Part shown: piece by piece, positions 1 to 8,193 of the stretch
How the letters are laid out: every line of letters starts with the position of its first letter
Position numbering within the stretch: the first letter of the stretch is position 1
Origin: Nocardioides sp. LHD-245
GTDB lineage: Bacteria; Actinomycetota; Actinomycetes; Propionibacteriales; Nocardioidaceae
Assembly (NCBI RefSeq): GCF_030929495.1
Contig: NZ_JAVFWN010000009.1
Location: 186,001 to 250,000, forward strand
Direction: 5' to 3'
DNA length: 64,000 bases
Notes under the pieces: model-generated
The model's input: only the letters and a program-made list of their open reading frames with translations
Told to the model about the DNA's origin: nothing
Database searches by the model: none
Made by a program: the position numbers and the translations under genes

Positions 1-1342
1 GCCGGTCGGCGAGCGACGGCTCGGTGGCCGGGCTGGGGGTGACGAAGCCGGCGACCTGCAGGTCGTAGGCGTGGGCGAGATAGCCGAACGCGTCGTGCGT
101 GGTGACCAGGTAGCGGCGGCGCTCCGGCACCGCCGCGATGGTCTCCCGGACGTACGCGTCGAGCTGCTCCAGCTCCGCGAGGTAGGCATCCGCCCGCTCC
201 CGGTAGGCCAGCGCATGCGTGGGATCGGCGTCGATCAGGGTGTCGCGGATCAGCTCGGTGTAGGCCATCACGTTGCCCACGTCCTGCCACAGGTGCGGGT
301 CGATCTCGCCGTGCACGTGCTTGCCGAGCACGGCCTGCGGGAGCTGGTAGACCGCCGTGCCGGGCCGGCCGAGGAAGCCGAGCCGCTCGTCGCCCGGGAC
401 CTCGACCAGTGCCTTCGCGGGTACGTCGACCACGACCTCCGCCGGCTCGAGCTCCTCCTGGCTGTGCTCGCCGCCGCCCTCGGGGTCGTAGCGGAGGTCC
501 ATGTCACCGCCGTCGCCACCATCGAGGTCGACGGTCACGTCGGCATGGCCGCGGTCCAACACCCTGCCGTCCCCGGCCTCGGCGGGCGGGACGCCGACCG
601 CGAACGTCACCGTCGTGGCCCCGATCGGCACCGGCCGCACGCCGCTGTCCACCTGCAGCCGGGCCGCGAAGTCGACCGTGTAGATCCCCGGCTCCGAGAA
701 CGACCAGGACATGTGGGTGTGCGCGTCCGCGGGCAGCACGGCGGTGTCGTCGCGGTAGCCGTCGGCGGCGTCGAAGCCGTCGCTCGAGTCGAAGTAGACC
801 TCGGGATCGCCGAAGGAGCCCGTGATGAAGCCGACCATGCGTCCCGGACCGGTCATCCCGGTCGCCGAGAGGAGCACGTCGGAGGCCCGCGTGGCGCCGT
901 ACTGCTCACCACGACCGTGGACCCGCAGCCCCAGCCAGATCGTGTCGAGGTTGACCTTCTCGACGAGCGGGATGATCTCGGCGGCGTACTTCACCGCGTC
1001 CTCGGCGAGCGAGATGTTGACCGCCTCGTCGGGCAGGTTCGCGTCGAGCACCTTGATCACACGGTGCTCCTCCAGCAGCAGGTAGTTGCTGAAGGCGACG
1101 TCGGCGTAGACCACGTCGCGAGCGCGGCGCAGGCTCGGCTCGTAGCTGTGCGGATCGGCGCCGCCGGGCACGAGCGACACGACGTTCACGTCCGCGCCGC
1201 CGACGTTGCGGACCAGATCGGCGATCAGCCCGGTGGTGGTGACCACCTGGAGCCGGTCGTCGTTCTCCGAGAGCGTGGGCGGCGCGGCGCAGGCCGTCAG
1301 GAGGACGGCGAGCGCCGCGCCGACCGCGGTCCGTCTACGCAT
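1..1342 (-). CDS. Anchored-repeat metal ABC transporter, substrate-binding lipoprotein (C-terminus cut by window edge)
   Basis: Substrate-binding part of a zinc/manganese ABC importer of the actinobacterial anchored-repeat type, tethered outside the membrane. The 447 visible residues start with a short signal and lipobox (LLTAC, Cys18). A ZnuA-like fold follows: VVTTTGLIADLV, the ligand motif DPHSYEP at 63-69, then EIDPHLW at 346-352 and VTTHDAFGYLAHAY. Between about residues 130 and 340 lies an inserted surface-repeat domain like those of the two upstream genes, with AHTHMSWSF (207-215) and DRGHADV (263-269). Its halves are in swapped order. The start overlaps the upstream stop by 8 bases. 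Zinc is inferred from the family and the nearby Zur-like box; the ATPase and permease should lie beyond position 1. Confidence 0.88.
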   Translation of the reverse strand, partial: MRRRTAVGAALAVLLTACAAPPTLSENDDRLQVVTTTGLIADLVRNVGGADVNVVSLVPGGADPHSYEPSLRRARDVVYADVAFSNYLLLEEHRVIKVLDANLPDEAVNISLAEDAVKYAAEIIPLVEKVNLDTIWLGLRVHGRGEQYGATRASDVLLSATGMTGPGRMVGFITGSFGDPEVYFDSSDGFDAADGYRDDTAVLPADAHTHMSWSFSEPGIYTVDFAARLQVDSGVRPVPIGATTVTFAVGVPPAEAGDGRVLDRGHADVTVDLDGGDGGDMDLRYDPEGGGEHSQEELEPAEVVVDVPAKALVEVPGDERLGFLGRPGTAVYQLPQAVLGKHVHGEIDPHLWQDVGNVMAYTELIRDTLIDADPTHALAYRERADAYLAELEQLDAYVRETIAAVPERRRYLVTTHDAFGYLAHAYDLQVAGFVTPSPATEPSLADR

Positions 1343-3743
1343 GGGCGAGGCGGCGGGTCGCCCGGCGGCGTACGCCGAGCACGGCCGCGCCGGTCACCAC
1401 CAACGTGACGCCGAGGGGCAGCAATAGCGTGAGGCTGTCGTCGGCGCCGGTGGCGGGGATGACGCAGTCCCGCGTCGGCGCGGCGGGCAGCGCCGTCGGC
1501 AGCGTGGTCGGCAGTGTGGTCGGCAGCGCCAGGGGCACGGTCAGCCCGACGCTCCGGCCCCCGCCGCCGGCCCCGCCGCCGACCACGAAGGTGAGCGTCG
1601 CCCGGTCCGAGACCGACGTCCCGTCGCTCAGCGTCGCTGACTGGGTGATGGTGACCTGGTAGGTGCCCGCGGCGGTGAACACCCAGTTGCCGTGGGCGTG
1701 CACGTTGAGCGGCACGTCGAAGGACCGCGGGAAGCCGGCCACGCTGCCGAACACCTTCTCGCCGACCCCGCCGAAGGAGTCGGTGAGGTAGACCGCGAGC
1801 TCACCGGGGCCGCTCACGCCGTCGAGCCGGTAGCGCACGGAGCCGCGGACCTGCTGGCGCACGGTCTCGTGCTGGGTGTTCCAGCCCAGCCACGGCACAC
1901 CGGAGACCTGGGTCTGCGGGATCAGCCAGATCTTCGCTCCCGCCGAACCGAGGAAGGAGTACGCCGAGCCGGCGGGCACCTCCTGCTCGGCCGCACTGCC
2001 GAGCACGAACCTCAGGCCCTCCGGCTGCACCCAGCTCGGCGGCTGGGTGCGGTCGTCCTTCACCCGCGCCTGCATCGCCGTGCCCTCGATCACCGAGCCG
2101 AAGTCGAAGTGGCCGTCGCTCACGGCGGTCTGCGCGGTCGGCGGCGTCGCCGGGTCCGACGCACCCGGCGCGCCCGATGCGCCGGACGGGCCCGCCGGGG
2201 CCGCGGCGTCCTGGTCGCGCGCGACCGGGACGCACTCCGCGGGAGTCCGCGTGGGGAGCGGAGCGGGCGCCGGCGGCGTACCGGTCTCCGGGCCGCCCTG
2301 GGCGCTCTTGCCCTTCTTGCCGTCCTTGCCCGTCTTCTCGCCGGCCTTGCCGGTGTCGGCCACCGGGCCGGGTGCCTCCTGGGCGCACGGGCCGACCCGG
2401 AAGGTCAGCGTGTCGGTGCTGGACACCTCCCCGCCGGACGTCAGCCGCGCGAGATGGGTGGTGGTGACCCGGTAGACGCCGGGCCGGGTGAACGACCAGT
2501 TGCCGTGGGCATGGACGTTGGCCGGGATGGTGGTGCTGCGCGGCCAGCCGTCCGCGGTGCTCAGCACCGGCGAGATCGACCCGAACGAGCCGGTCTGGTA
2601 GACGAACAGCTGACCGGGCCCCTCGACCGTGTCGAGCTGCCAGGTCGTGGCGCCCTGGATGTCGCCGATCGCGCTCGCGTGCTGGGTGTTCCACCCGAGC
2701 CACGGCACACCGGTCTCCTGGACCTGCCCGATCGTCCAGATGTCGCCGCCGACCGCCCCGAGGAAGGCGAGGGCGGGGTTCGCCGGCACCTGCTTGCGGG
2801 CCGGCTCGCCGACCTCGAACAGCATCGTCGCCGGCTCTCGCCAGACCGGCGGGCTGGTGCGGTCGTCCTTGACCCGCGAGTCGAGCCGGCCGCCGGCCAC
2901 CTGCACGCCGTAGTCGAAGTGACCGTCGCTGACCCGGACCGCGTCGGCGGGCAGGCCGGGCGCCACGCACGCGTCCTCCTGCTTCGCCGGTGTCACCGCG
3001 GCCGCGGGCTCGGGCGGTACGACGGCGGGTGGTGGCTCGACCGGCCCCAGCTCAGCGGGCCCCGGCTCGACCGCCCCCGGCTCGACCGCCCCCGGCTCGA
3101 CGGGCTCCGGCTGGCCCGGCAGGGGCTCGACGGGCTCCGCCGACGGGTCCGGTACGTCGAGCAGGTAGCGCGTCGCGACGCCGGAGAAGGTCGCTTCCAC
3201 GACGTACCGTCCAGGTGCGGCGAAGGACCACAGCGGCCAGCCCTCACTGTCGGGCGGGAGCGCCACGAGGTCGGGGCGATCGTCACCGGTGTCGACGAGG
3301 GCGACCCGTGCTCCGTCGGGACCGACGTCCTGGACGAGCACCCGGCCCGGGCCGCTGACCTCCAGGTCGACGTCGAGGGTCCGCCCCGGCTCCGTGACCG
3401 GCACGCGGCGGGTGCTCCAGCCCAGCGGTGTTCCGTCGCCGAGCGCCTCGTCGCCGAGCTCGACCACGACGTCGGCGGGCCGGTGGACCTGCGCGGCCTG
3501 GGTCAGGTCGAGCACGGGCGTCCCGTCCTCCGCCCACGCCGCGTCCAGGAGGGTCACCGGACCGTCCACGGTGCGCAGCACTGTCGGGCCGGCGCCGCCG
3601 GCGGAGGGGGCGGCACGGACCGGAGCCGTCGGGAGACCGCTCATGACGAGCAGGAGCAGAGCGGCCCCGACCGCGAGCAGGGCCCGGGGACGGCGGCAGG
3701 CGAGGTGGGGGAGGTACGGGAACGGGCGCAGGGCGGGCTTCAT
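1335..3743 (-). CDS. Sortase-type anchored surface protein with two anchored-repeat domains
   Basis: A cell-surface protein of 802 residues, probably a metal-capturing partner of the importer encoded next to it. A long signal peptide ends near APVRAAPS. A diverged repeat-like domain follows (about 50-205), then a Pro/Glu/Val-rich linker (about 208-255). Two clear anchored-repeat domains follow, each opening with VSDGHFD and carrying GVPWLGWNTQH and NVHAHGNW. They are separated by a Lys/Gly- and Pro-rich linker. The C-terminus has IPATG (an LPxTG variant), a hydrophobic segment and RRRATRR, the layout of a sortase substrate. The gene overlaps the lipoprotein gene by 8 bases, so the two are translationally coupled. 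The family (actinobacterial surface-anchored repeat, choice-of-anchor M) is known; the zinc role is inferred. Confidence 0.88.
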   Translation of the reverse strand: MKPALRPFPYLPHLACRRPRALLAVGAALLLLVMSGLPTAPVRAAPSAGGAGPTVLRTVDGPVTLLDAAWAEDGTPVLDLTQAAQVHRPADVVVELGDEALGDGTPLGWSTRRVPVTEPGRTLDVDLEVSGPGRVLVQDVGPDGARVALVDTGDDRPDLVALPPDSEGWPLWSFAAPGRYVVEATFSGVATRYLLDVPDPSAEPVEPLPGQPEPVEPGAVEPGAVEPGPAELGPVEPPPAVVPPEPAAAVTPAKQEDACVAPGLPADAVRVSDGHFDYGVQVAGGRLDSRVKDDRTSPPVWREPATMLFEVGEPARKQVPANPALAFLGAVGGDIWTIGQVQETGVPWLGWNTQHASAIGDIQGATTWQLDTVEGPGQLFVYQTGSFGSISPVLSTADGWPRSTTIPANVHAHGNWSFTRPGVYRVTTTHLARLTSGGEVSSTDTLTFRVGPCAQEAPGPVADTGKAGEKTGKDGKKGKSAQGGPETGTPPAPAPLPTRTPAECVPVARDQDAAAPAGPSGASGAPGASDPATPPTAQTAVSDGHFDFGSVIEGTAMQARVKDDRTQPPSWVQPEGLRFVLGSAAEQEVPAGSAYSFLGSAGAKIWLIPQTQVSGVPWLGWNTQHETVRQQVRGSVRYRLDGVSGPGELAVYLTDSFGGVGEKVFGSVAGFPRSFDVPLNVHAHGNWVFTAAGTYQVTITQSATLSDGTSVSDRATLTFVVGGGAGGGGRSVGLTVPLALPTTLPTTLPTALPAAPTRDCVIPATGADDSLTLLLPLGVTLVVTGAAVLGVRRRATRRLAHA

Positions 3744-3828
3744 GGTGACTTCCGAGTCGGGAGTGGAGGGCGGGACCGGCCCGGGACCGGTCCCGCCCGG
3801 AGGCGGAGAGCCGTCAGGTCGGCTGGAG

Positions 3829-5439
3829 TCAGCGGCGGACCTTCACGACCTGAGTCGTGCTCGACCTCTCCGTGCTGGCGTCGCCCTTGTAGACGACCTT
3901 GAGCTTGTGCTTGCCGGCCTTGAGCCGCGGCAGCTTGACCACGACCTTGCCGTTCGCCTTGACCGTGCCGGTGCCGATCCGCTTGCCGCCGTCGCGGACG
4001 ACGACCTTCCCGGTGACCGCGGCACCCGGCGCCAGGGGCACCGTGACCGCGACCTTGACCTTGCCCCGCATGCCGGGCGTGAGCCGCTTCGGCTTGACCG
4101 TGACGCTGACCTGGCTGGCCGCCTTGCCCGCGGCCGGCGGGGGCGAGACCGCCTGACCGGCGCCGACGCTCAGCACGACGGGCGCCGACTCGGCGATGAC
4201 CGCGTGGTCGTGGTCGAAGATCCGAGCGACGACCTCGGCGCCCTGCAGGTCCGCGGTGATGGGCAGGTCGGCGGTGGCCTGGTTCGAGTCGGGGATGTAG
4301 GTGAAGAACTCCTCGCCGGGCTTGCGGACGTACCAGTGGAAGTGGTCCTCACCCGTCGCGGGGCTCTGGGTCGAGCTGAGGTGCGCGGTGTCCCCCACGG
4401 CATACGACGCCTTGTCGGTCTGTGCCGTGAGCGTGGTGACCTGGGGCAGCTGCGAGACGTGCAGGGTCAGCGGCTCGGAGGACGCCACCACGTTGTGGGA
4501 GTGGTCATAGAGGCTGGCGTAGACCTGCGCGCCGTCCCAGACCAGTGACGTCGGCAGTTTGAGCTCGCCCGTGCTGGACCTATTGCTGATCACATAGTCC
4601 GCGCCACCCGGCGCCTTGATGAACCAGTGGTAGTGATCCAGGTCCGTCTCCGTCGTCGGGGCCGCCGTGAGCGTGATGCCCTGACCGTAGAGGTAGGTCG
4701 CGTCCGGCTTGTTGGGCGTGACCTCGACGCCGACGTCGGCGGGCGCCGGGTCGCCGACACGGATGTGGTAGCTCGCAGTCGGGCCGCTGAGGGTGCCCCC
4801 GCCGGTCGTCGTGGCCCGCGGCGTGACCTCGAAGGTGTAGTCGCCCTTCTCGGAGAACGTCCAGTTCGTGTGGACGTGAGCGCTGCGCGAGATCGGGATG
4901 ACGTCCGGTCCCCCGTCGCTGCTGTCGACGTAGTGCTTCTCGACTCCGCCGAAGGAGTCGTTCATGAAGGAGTGGACCTCGCCGGGACCGTCGACCTCGA
5001 CCTCGAGCTCCACGGGACTGCCTACAGCCGGCAGATCGATGCCAGCCGGCAGGGTGGACGGCAGCCGTTCGGTGCTCCAGCCCGGCCAGGGCAGGTCGTG
5101 GTTCTGGGTCTGCGGCAGCATGTAGACGGTGTCCCCAGGGGCCCCCAGGAACGCGTACCCCGCGGCAGCAGGCACCTCGAGCGCGGCGATCTGGTCGTCG
5201 ACTGCGATGGTCACGTCCGCGGGGTCACGGAACGTCGCACCGGGATCGTGCAGTCCGGTGTCGTCCTTGATCTGGAGCGCCAGACCGGCGCTCGCCTGGT
5301 CGTAGGTGACCTCGAACAGGTCGATGTGACCACGGTCGAGGACCACGGGCCGGTCGGCCGCGACCGCGGGTGCGGCCAGGCCGACGGCGACCGCGCCGCT
5401 GGCGAGTGCCAGCGCAGTCAGTGAGCTGATGGTTCTCAT
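3829..5439 (-). CDS. Secreted choice-of-anchor M protein with two His-rich modules and an Ig-like domain
   Basis: An exported 536-residue protein, first gene after the Zur-like box. Signal peptide 1-28 ends AVA-AD. Residues 33-228 form one anchored-repeat domain with DRGHID, VYMLPQTQ, PWPGW, NDSFGG and AHVHTNW. Two tandem modules of 97 residues follow (about 235-426). Each has a DHxHW motif (268-272 and 365-369) and a DHxH motif (312-315 and 409-412), an obvious candidate metal site. Residues 440-536 look like a bacterial Ig-like domain rich in Lys and Val. No sortase motif or C-terminal membrane segment is present, so it is probably released or held non-covalently. It lies 85 bases upstream of the anchored protein on the same strand. 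Zinc binding is inferred. Confidence 0.85.
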   Translation of the reverse strand: MRTISSLTALALASGAVAVGLAAPAVAADRPVVLDRGHIDLFEVTYDQASAGLALQIKDDTGLHDPGATFRDPADVTIAVDDQIAALEVPAAAGYAFLGAPGDTVYMLPQTQNHDLPWPGWSTERLPSTLPAGIDLPAVGSPVELEVEVDGPGEVHSFMNDSFGGVEKHYVDSSDGGPDVIPISRSAHVHTNWTFSEKGDYTFEVTPRATTTGGGTLSGPTASYHIRVGDPAPADVGVEVTPNKPDATYLYGQGITLTAAPTTETDLDHYHWFIKAPGGADYVISNRSSTGELKLPTSLVWDGAQVYASLYDHSHNVVASSEPLTLHVSQLPQVTTLTAQTDKASYAVGDTAHLSSTQSPATGEDHFHWYVRKPGEEFFTYIPDSNQATADLPITADLQGAEVVARIFDHDHAVIAESAPVVLSVGAGQAVSPPPAAGKAASQVSVTVKPKRLTPGMRGKVKVAVTVPLAPGAAVTGKVVVRDGGKRIGTGTVKANGKVVVKLPRLKAGKHKLKVVYKGDASTERSSTTQVVKVRR

Positions 5440-5493
5440 CGGGTGTCGTCCCTCTCCACCGACGGCGGGTCCGTCGGGAGCCCGGACTCTACA

Positions 5494-5508
5494 TGAGAAC
5501 GATTATCA
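5494..5508. promoter_or_regulatory. Zur/Fur-family operator (Zur-like box)
   Basis: TGAGAACGATTATCA is an interrupted palindrome (TGAxAA-CGA-TTxTCA) that closely resembles the actinobacterial Zur consensus as I recall it (TGAAAACGATTTTCA-like). It lies 55 bases before the minus-strand surface-protein gene and 49 bases before the plus-strand HU gene. One repressor dimer could therefore control both. Zur rather than Fur is inferred from the zinc-type genes downstream. Confidence 0.75.
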
Positions 5509-5557
5509 TTTGCACTAGGGTGTCCGTACATCACCGATCGGACCCCAGGAGGACCAG

Positions 5558-5851
5558 ATGAACCGCACCGACCTGACCGCCGTCGTCGCCGACGCGACCG
5601 GCCTCACCACCCACCAGGCAGCCGAGGCCGTCGCCGCAACGCTCGCCGGCATCGCCCGGGGCATGGCCGAGGAGGGAAGCGTGGCCCTGCCGGGGTTCGG
5701 AACCTTCGAGCGGCGCGCCCGCGCGGCGCGCACGGGTCGGAACCCGCAGACAGGCGAGCCGATCGAGATCGCAGCGAGCGTCGCGCCCGCCTTCAAGCCC
5801 GCCGCCGCCCTCCGGCGACAGGTCGCGGCCGGCCGGCCCGCGGAGAACTAG
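5558..5851 (+). CDS. HU-family DNA-binding protein
   Basis: A nucleoid-associated protein of 97 residues, the usual HU/IHF size. It starts MNRTDLTAVVADATGL. The body has the dimerisation helices (about 1-45), the signature LPGFGTFERRARAARTGRNP (45-64) that forms the DNA-clasping arm, and the closing segment AFKPAAALRRQV. A GGAGGA ribosome-binding site lies just before ATG. It is divergent from the zinc-type surface genes and shares their Zur-like operator region, so it may be zinc-responsive; that is inference. It has none of the Lys/Ala-rich tail found in many actinobacterial HU proteins and could be an accessory paralogue. Confidence 0.93.
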   Translation: MNRTDLTAVVADATGLTTHQAAEAVAATLAGIARGMAEEGSVALPGFGTFERRARAARTGRNPQTGEPIEIAASVAPAFKPAAALRRQVAAGRPAEN

Positions 5852-5870
5852 AACGCGTTATCGTTTCGCC

Positions 5871-7421
5871 ATGAGCGGTGTGGTCGGGGCGGACGCCCTG
5901 CGGCAGGAGTACGACGTCGTGGTGGTCGGGTCGGGCGGCGGAGCCCTGACCGGGGCCGCCCTCGCCGCCGCGGCCGGGCTCAGCACCCTGGTGCTCGAGC
6001 GGACGCCGCTGGTCGGCGGGACGTCGGCGTACTCCGGCGGCGCCTGCTGGCTGCCGGGCAGCGACGTGCAGCAGCGCGCCGGCCTGCCGGACTCGACCGA
6101 GGGCGCACGGGCCTACCTCGCGGCCGTGCTCGACGAGCCCGACCCGGACCGGGTCGAGGCCCTGCTCGCCCAGGCGCCGCGGCTGGTCGCGCGGCTCGAG
6201 GCGGATCCGCTCATGGAGTTCGAATGGATCCCGTTCTCGGAGTACTACGACGCCCCTGGACGGGTTCCGATGGGCCGCTCGATCCAGCCGGTCGGCATCC
6301 GTCGCGACGAGCTCGACGCCGCGGTCACCGCGCTCGTGCGGCCGCCCGTCGAGCGCGACCGGGTCGGCCGCCCGGGCCGGTCCACCCTGTCCGGAGGCCA
6401 GGCACTCATCGCCCGCCTCGCCGCGATGACCGCCCGTGACGGCGGCACCATCGCGACCGGCCGCCAGGTCACCGGCTTCGGGAGCGACGCCGACGGCCGC
6501 GCCACCACGGTCCGCTTCGATGGGCCGGACGGCCCGGGCGAGGTCGGGGCCCGGCGCGGGATCCTCATCGCGGCGGGCGGCTTCGAGGGGAGCCCGGAGC
6601 GCCGTACCGCCCACGGGACGCCCGGCGACGCGGCGTGGACGATGGCACCGCGCGGCACCAACACCGGCGAGGTCATCGACGCGGCCACCGAGATCGGCGC
6701 GGTCACCGACTGGTCGGGCGAGGGCTGGTTCTGCCCGGGCCTGCAGCAGCCCGACGGCGGCGGCGCCTTCACGCTCGGCTTCCGGGGCGGCGTGATGGTC
6801 GACGGCTCGGCGCAGCGGTACGGCAACGAGTGCCTGCCCTACGACCGGTTCGGCCGAGTGATGGCGGCATCCGCCGACCGGACGCCGTCCTGGCTCGTCT
6901 TCGACTCCCGCGAGGAGGGCCGGCTCCCCGCGATCGCGATGCCCGAGGGCGAGCGGGCCGAGCATCTCGCCGCCGGCACCTGGGTGGAGGCGGACACGAT
7001 CGAGGACCTGGCGGTGGCCGCGGGACTCGACCCGGCCGCGCTGGTCGCGACCGTCGAGCGCTACAACGCCTTCGCGGCCGCGGGCAAGGACGAGGACTTC
7101 GGCCGCGGCGAGGACGAGTACGACACCTTCTTCGCCGGGGGCGGCGGCCCGCCGGCGGTGCTGGTGCCCGTCGACCGGGCGCCGTTCACCGCCGCGCGGT
7201 TCGTACTCTCCGACCTCGGCACCAAGGGCGGCCTGGTCACCGACGCCAGCGCCCGGGTCCTCGACACCAACGGCACTCCCATCCCCGGCCTGTACGCCGC
7301 CAGCAACTCCACCGCATCAGTGTTCGGCTCGGCCTACCCGGGCCCGGGCGCGCCCCTCGGCGCGGCGATGACGTTCGCGTCGCTCGCCGTGGAGGACATG
7401 CTGGCCCGCCGCCCCTTGTAA
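5871..7421 (+). CDS. FAD-dependent 3-ketosteroid 1-dehydrogenase-like oxidoreductase
   Basis: A 516-residue flavoprotein of the fumarate reductase/KstD family, which oxidises ring ketones with FAD as acceptor. It has the N-terminal dinucleotide fold VVVVGSGGGALTGA (about 15-28), the KstD-like stretch GGTSAYSGGACWLP, and near the C-terminus GLYAASNSTASV followed by AYPGPGAPLG. The Tyr and Gly of that last motif correspond to active-site residues of 3-ketosteroid delta-1-dehydrogenases. It lies 19 bases after the HU gene. Its stop codon falls inside one arm of the 51-bp inverted repeat. The substrate is unknown; a steroid or other cyclic enone is plausible given the KstR2-type cluster elsewhere in the window. 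Confidence 0.8.
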   Translation: MSGVVGADALRQEYDVVVVGSGGGALTGAALAAAAGLSTLVLERTPLVGGTSAYSGGACWLPGSDVQQRAGLPDSTEGARAYLAAVLDEPDPDRVEALLAQAPRLVARLEADPLMEFEWIPFSEYYDAPGRVPMGRSIQPVGIRRDELDAAVTALVRPPVERDRVGRPGRSTLSGGQALIARLAAMTARDGGTIATGRQVTGFGSDADGRATTVRFDGPDGPGEVGARRGILIAAGGFEGSPERRTAHGTPGDAAWTMAPRGTNTGEVIDAATEIGAVTDWSGEGWFCPGLQQPDGGGAFTLGFRGGVMVDGSAQRYGNECLPYDRFGRVMAASADRTPSWLVFDSREEGRLPAIAMPEGERAEHLAAGTWVEADTIEDLAVAAGLDPAALVATVERYNAFAAAGKDEDFGRGEDEYDTFFAGGGGPPAVLVPVDRAPFTAARFVLSDLGTKGGLVTDASARVLDTNGTPIPGLYAASNSTASVFGSAYPGPGAPLGAAMTFASLAVEDMLARRPL

Positions 7422-7465
7422 CTAAGGGTTACCGCGAGGAATTCGGCGCACGAACGCCCGGGTAG
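7415..7465 (+). repeat. 51-bp repeat, copy A (left arm of a perfect inverted repeat)
   Basis: The 51 bases are the exact reverse complement of 7594-7644. They open with CTTGTAACTAAGGGTT, so the TAA stop of the KstD-like gene (7419-7421) lies inside the arm, and close with CGCCCGGGTAG. The two arms are 128 bases apart and could form a very long stem. No transposase is nearby. A bidirectional terminator or small palindromic element is possible. Confidence 0.9.
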
Positions 7466-7593
7466 AGGTCATAGCACCCAGGTAGATGGACCCGACCAGT
7501 CGTCACCGCACGAGGCGCATGGCCTGCGGCAGCCCGGGCGCATGACCCGTGGCAACCCGGGCGTACGTCGCGACTACGTCGGTGCTGTTGCTA

Positions 7594-7644
7594 CTACCCG
7601 GGCGTTCGTGCGCCGAATTCCTCGCGGTAACCCTTAGTTACAAG
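7594..7644 (-). repeat. 51-bp repeat, copy B (right arm of a perfect inverted repeat)
   Basis: Identical at all 51 positions to the reverse complement of copy A (7415-7465). The 128-base loop between the arms holds two further copies of the ACCCGGGCG-type core, near 7531 and 7554, so the whole stretch 7415-7644 is built of related short units. Copy B lies 25 bases beyond the stop of the minus-strand MarR gene and would sit in its transcript's 3' end. Confidence 0.9.
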
Positions 7645-7669
7645 CGACGGAGGCCCCGCTGAGGGCCGA

Positions 7670-8134
7670 TCAGTCGGCGAGGCGGTCCAGGACGGTCGTC
7701 GCGAACCGGCCCAGGCTGCGCACCTGGTCGGCACTGAGCCCGTCGAAGAACAGCTCGCGAACCAGCGCGACATGCCCGGGGGCGGCGGCGGCGATGGCGG
7801 CCTGGCCGGCCTCGGTCAGGTCCACGAACGCGCCTCGACGGTCGTCGGCGCAGTGCCGGCGCTCGACGAGGCCACGCGCCTCCATCCGGGAGACCTGCTT
7901 GGAGACCCGGCTCTTCTCCCACTGCAGCCGCTCGCCGAGCTCGAACATCCGCAGTGTGCGGTCGGGCACGTCGCCGTCGGTCAGCGCGACCAGGATCTCG
8001 TAGTCGGAGATGGAGAGGCCGCTGGCCGCCTGGAGCTCACGGTTGAGCCGCGCGGACAGCTGGGCGTTGAGGTCGATCCAGGCCCGCCAGGCCCGCTGCT
8101 CCTCGTCGTCGAGCCACCGCGTCGTCGTACTCAT
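7670..8134 (-). CDS. MarR-family transcriptional regulator
   Basis: A winged-helix repressor of about 154 residues when started at the ATG at 8134 (MSTTTRWLDDEEQ). An upstream in-frame ATG at 8200 would run through the operator and is less likely. The HTH and wing span about residues 35-105: LSISDYEILVALT, the recognition helix region LQWEKSRVSKQVSRMEARGLV, and the Asp-Arg-Arg-Gly wing tip (DDRRGAFVDLTEAG). It is divergent from the VOC gene, and a perfect 19-bp palindrome lies between them. Autoregulation and control of the neighbour are therefore expected. No good Shine-Dalgarno is seen before ATG; TAGAAT a few bases upstream suggests a leaderless transcript. Confidence 0.9.
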   Translation of the reverse strand: MSTTTRWLDDEEQRAWRAWIDLNAQLSARLNRELQAASGLSISDYEILVALTDGDVPDRTLRMFELGERLQWEKSRVSKQVSRMEARGLVERRHCADDRRGAFVDLTEAGQAAIAAAAPGHVALVRELFFDGLSADQVRSLGRFATTVLDRLAD

Positions 8135-8139
8135 CAGGC

Positions 8140-8158
8140 ACATTCTAGCCGAGAATGT
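8140..8158. promoter_or_regulatory. Probable MarR operator
   Basis: ACATTCT-agccg-AGAATGT is a perfect palindrome with 7-bp arms and a 5-bp spacer, in the 59-base gap between the divergent MarR and VOC starts. It overlaps a TAGAAT -10-like hexamer for the MarR gene and lies next to TTGACA (8158-8163), a possible -35 for the VOC gene. Binding by the adjacent MarR protein is inferred from position. Confidence 0.75.
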
Positions 8159-8193
8159 TGACACATCCACGATCTCCGAGGAGAGTAGTTGAC

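Noticed and set aside
1692..3902. Long open frame of 736 codons on the plus strand opposite the surface-anchored protein gene
   Set aside because: Arg/Gly/Asp-rich translation without any domain, lying antisense to a protein with clear motifs; a high-GC artefact. The same holds for other long antisense frames such as 71-1408, 2990-3358 and 30795-33533.
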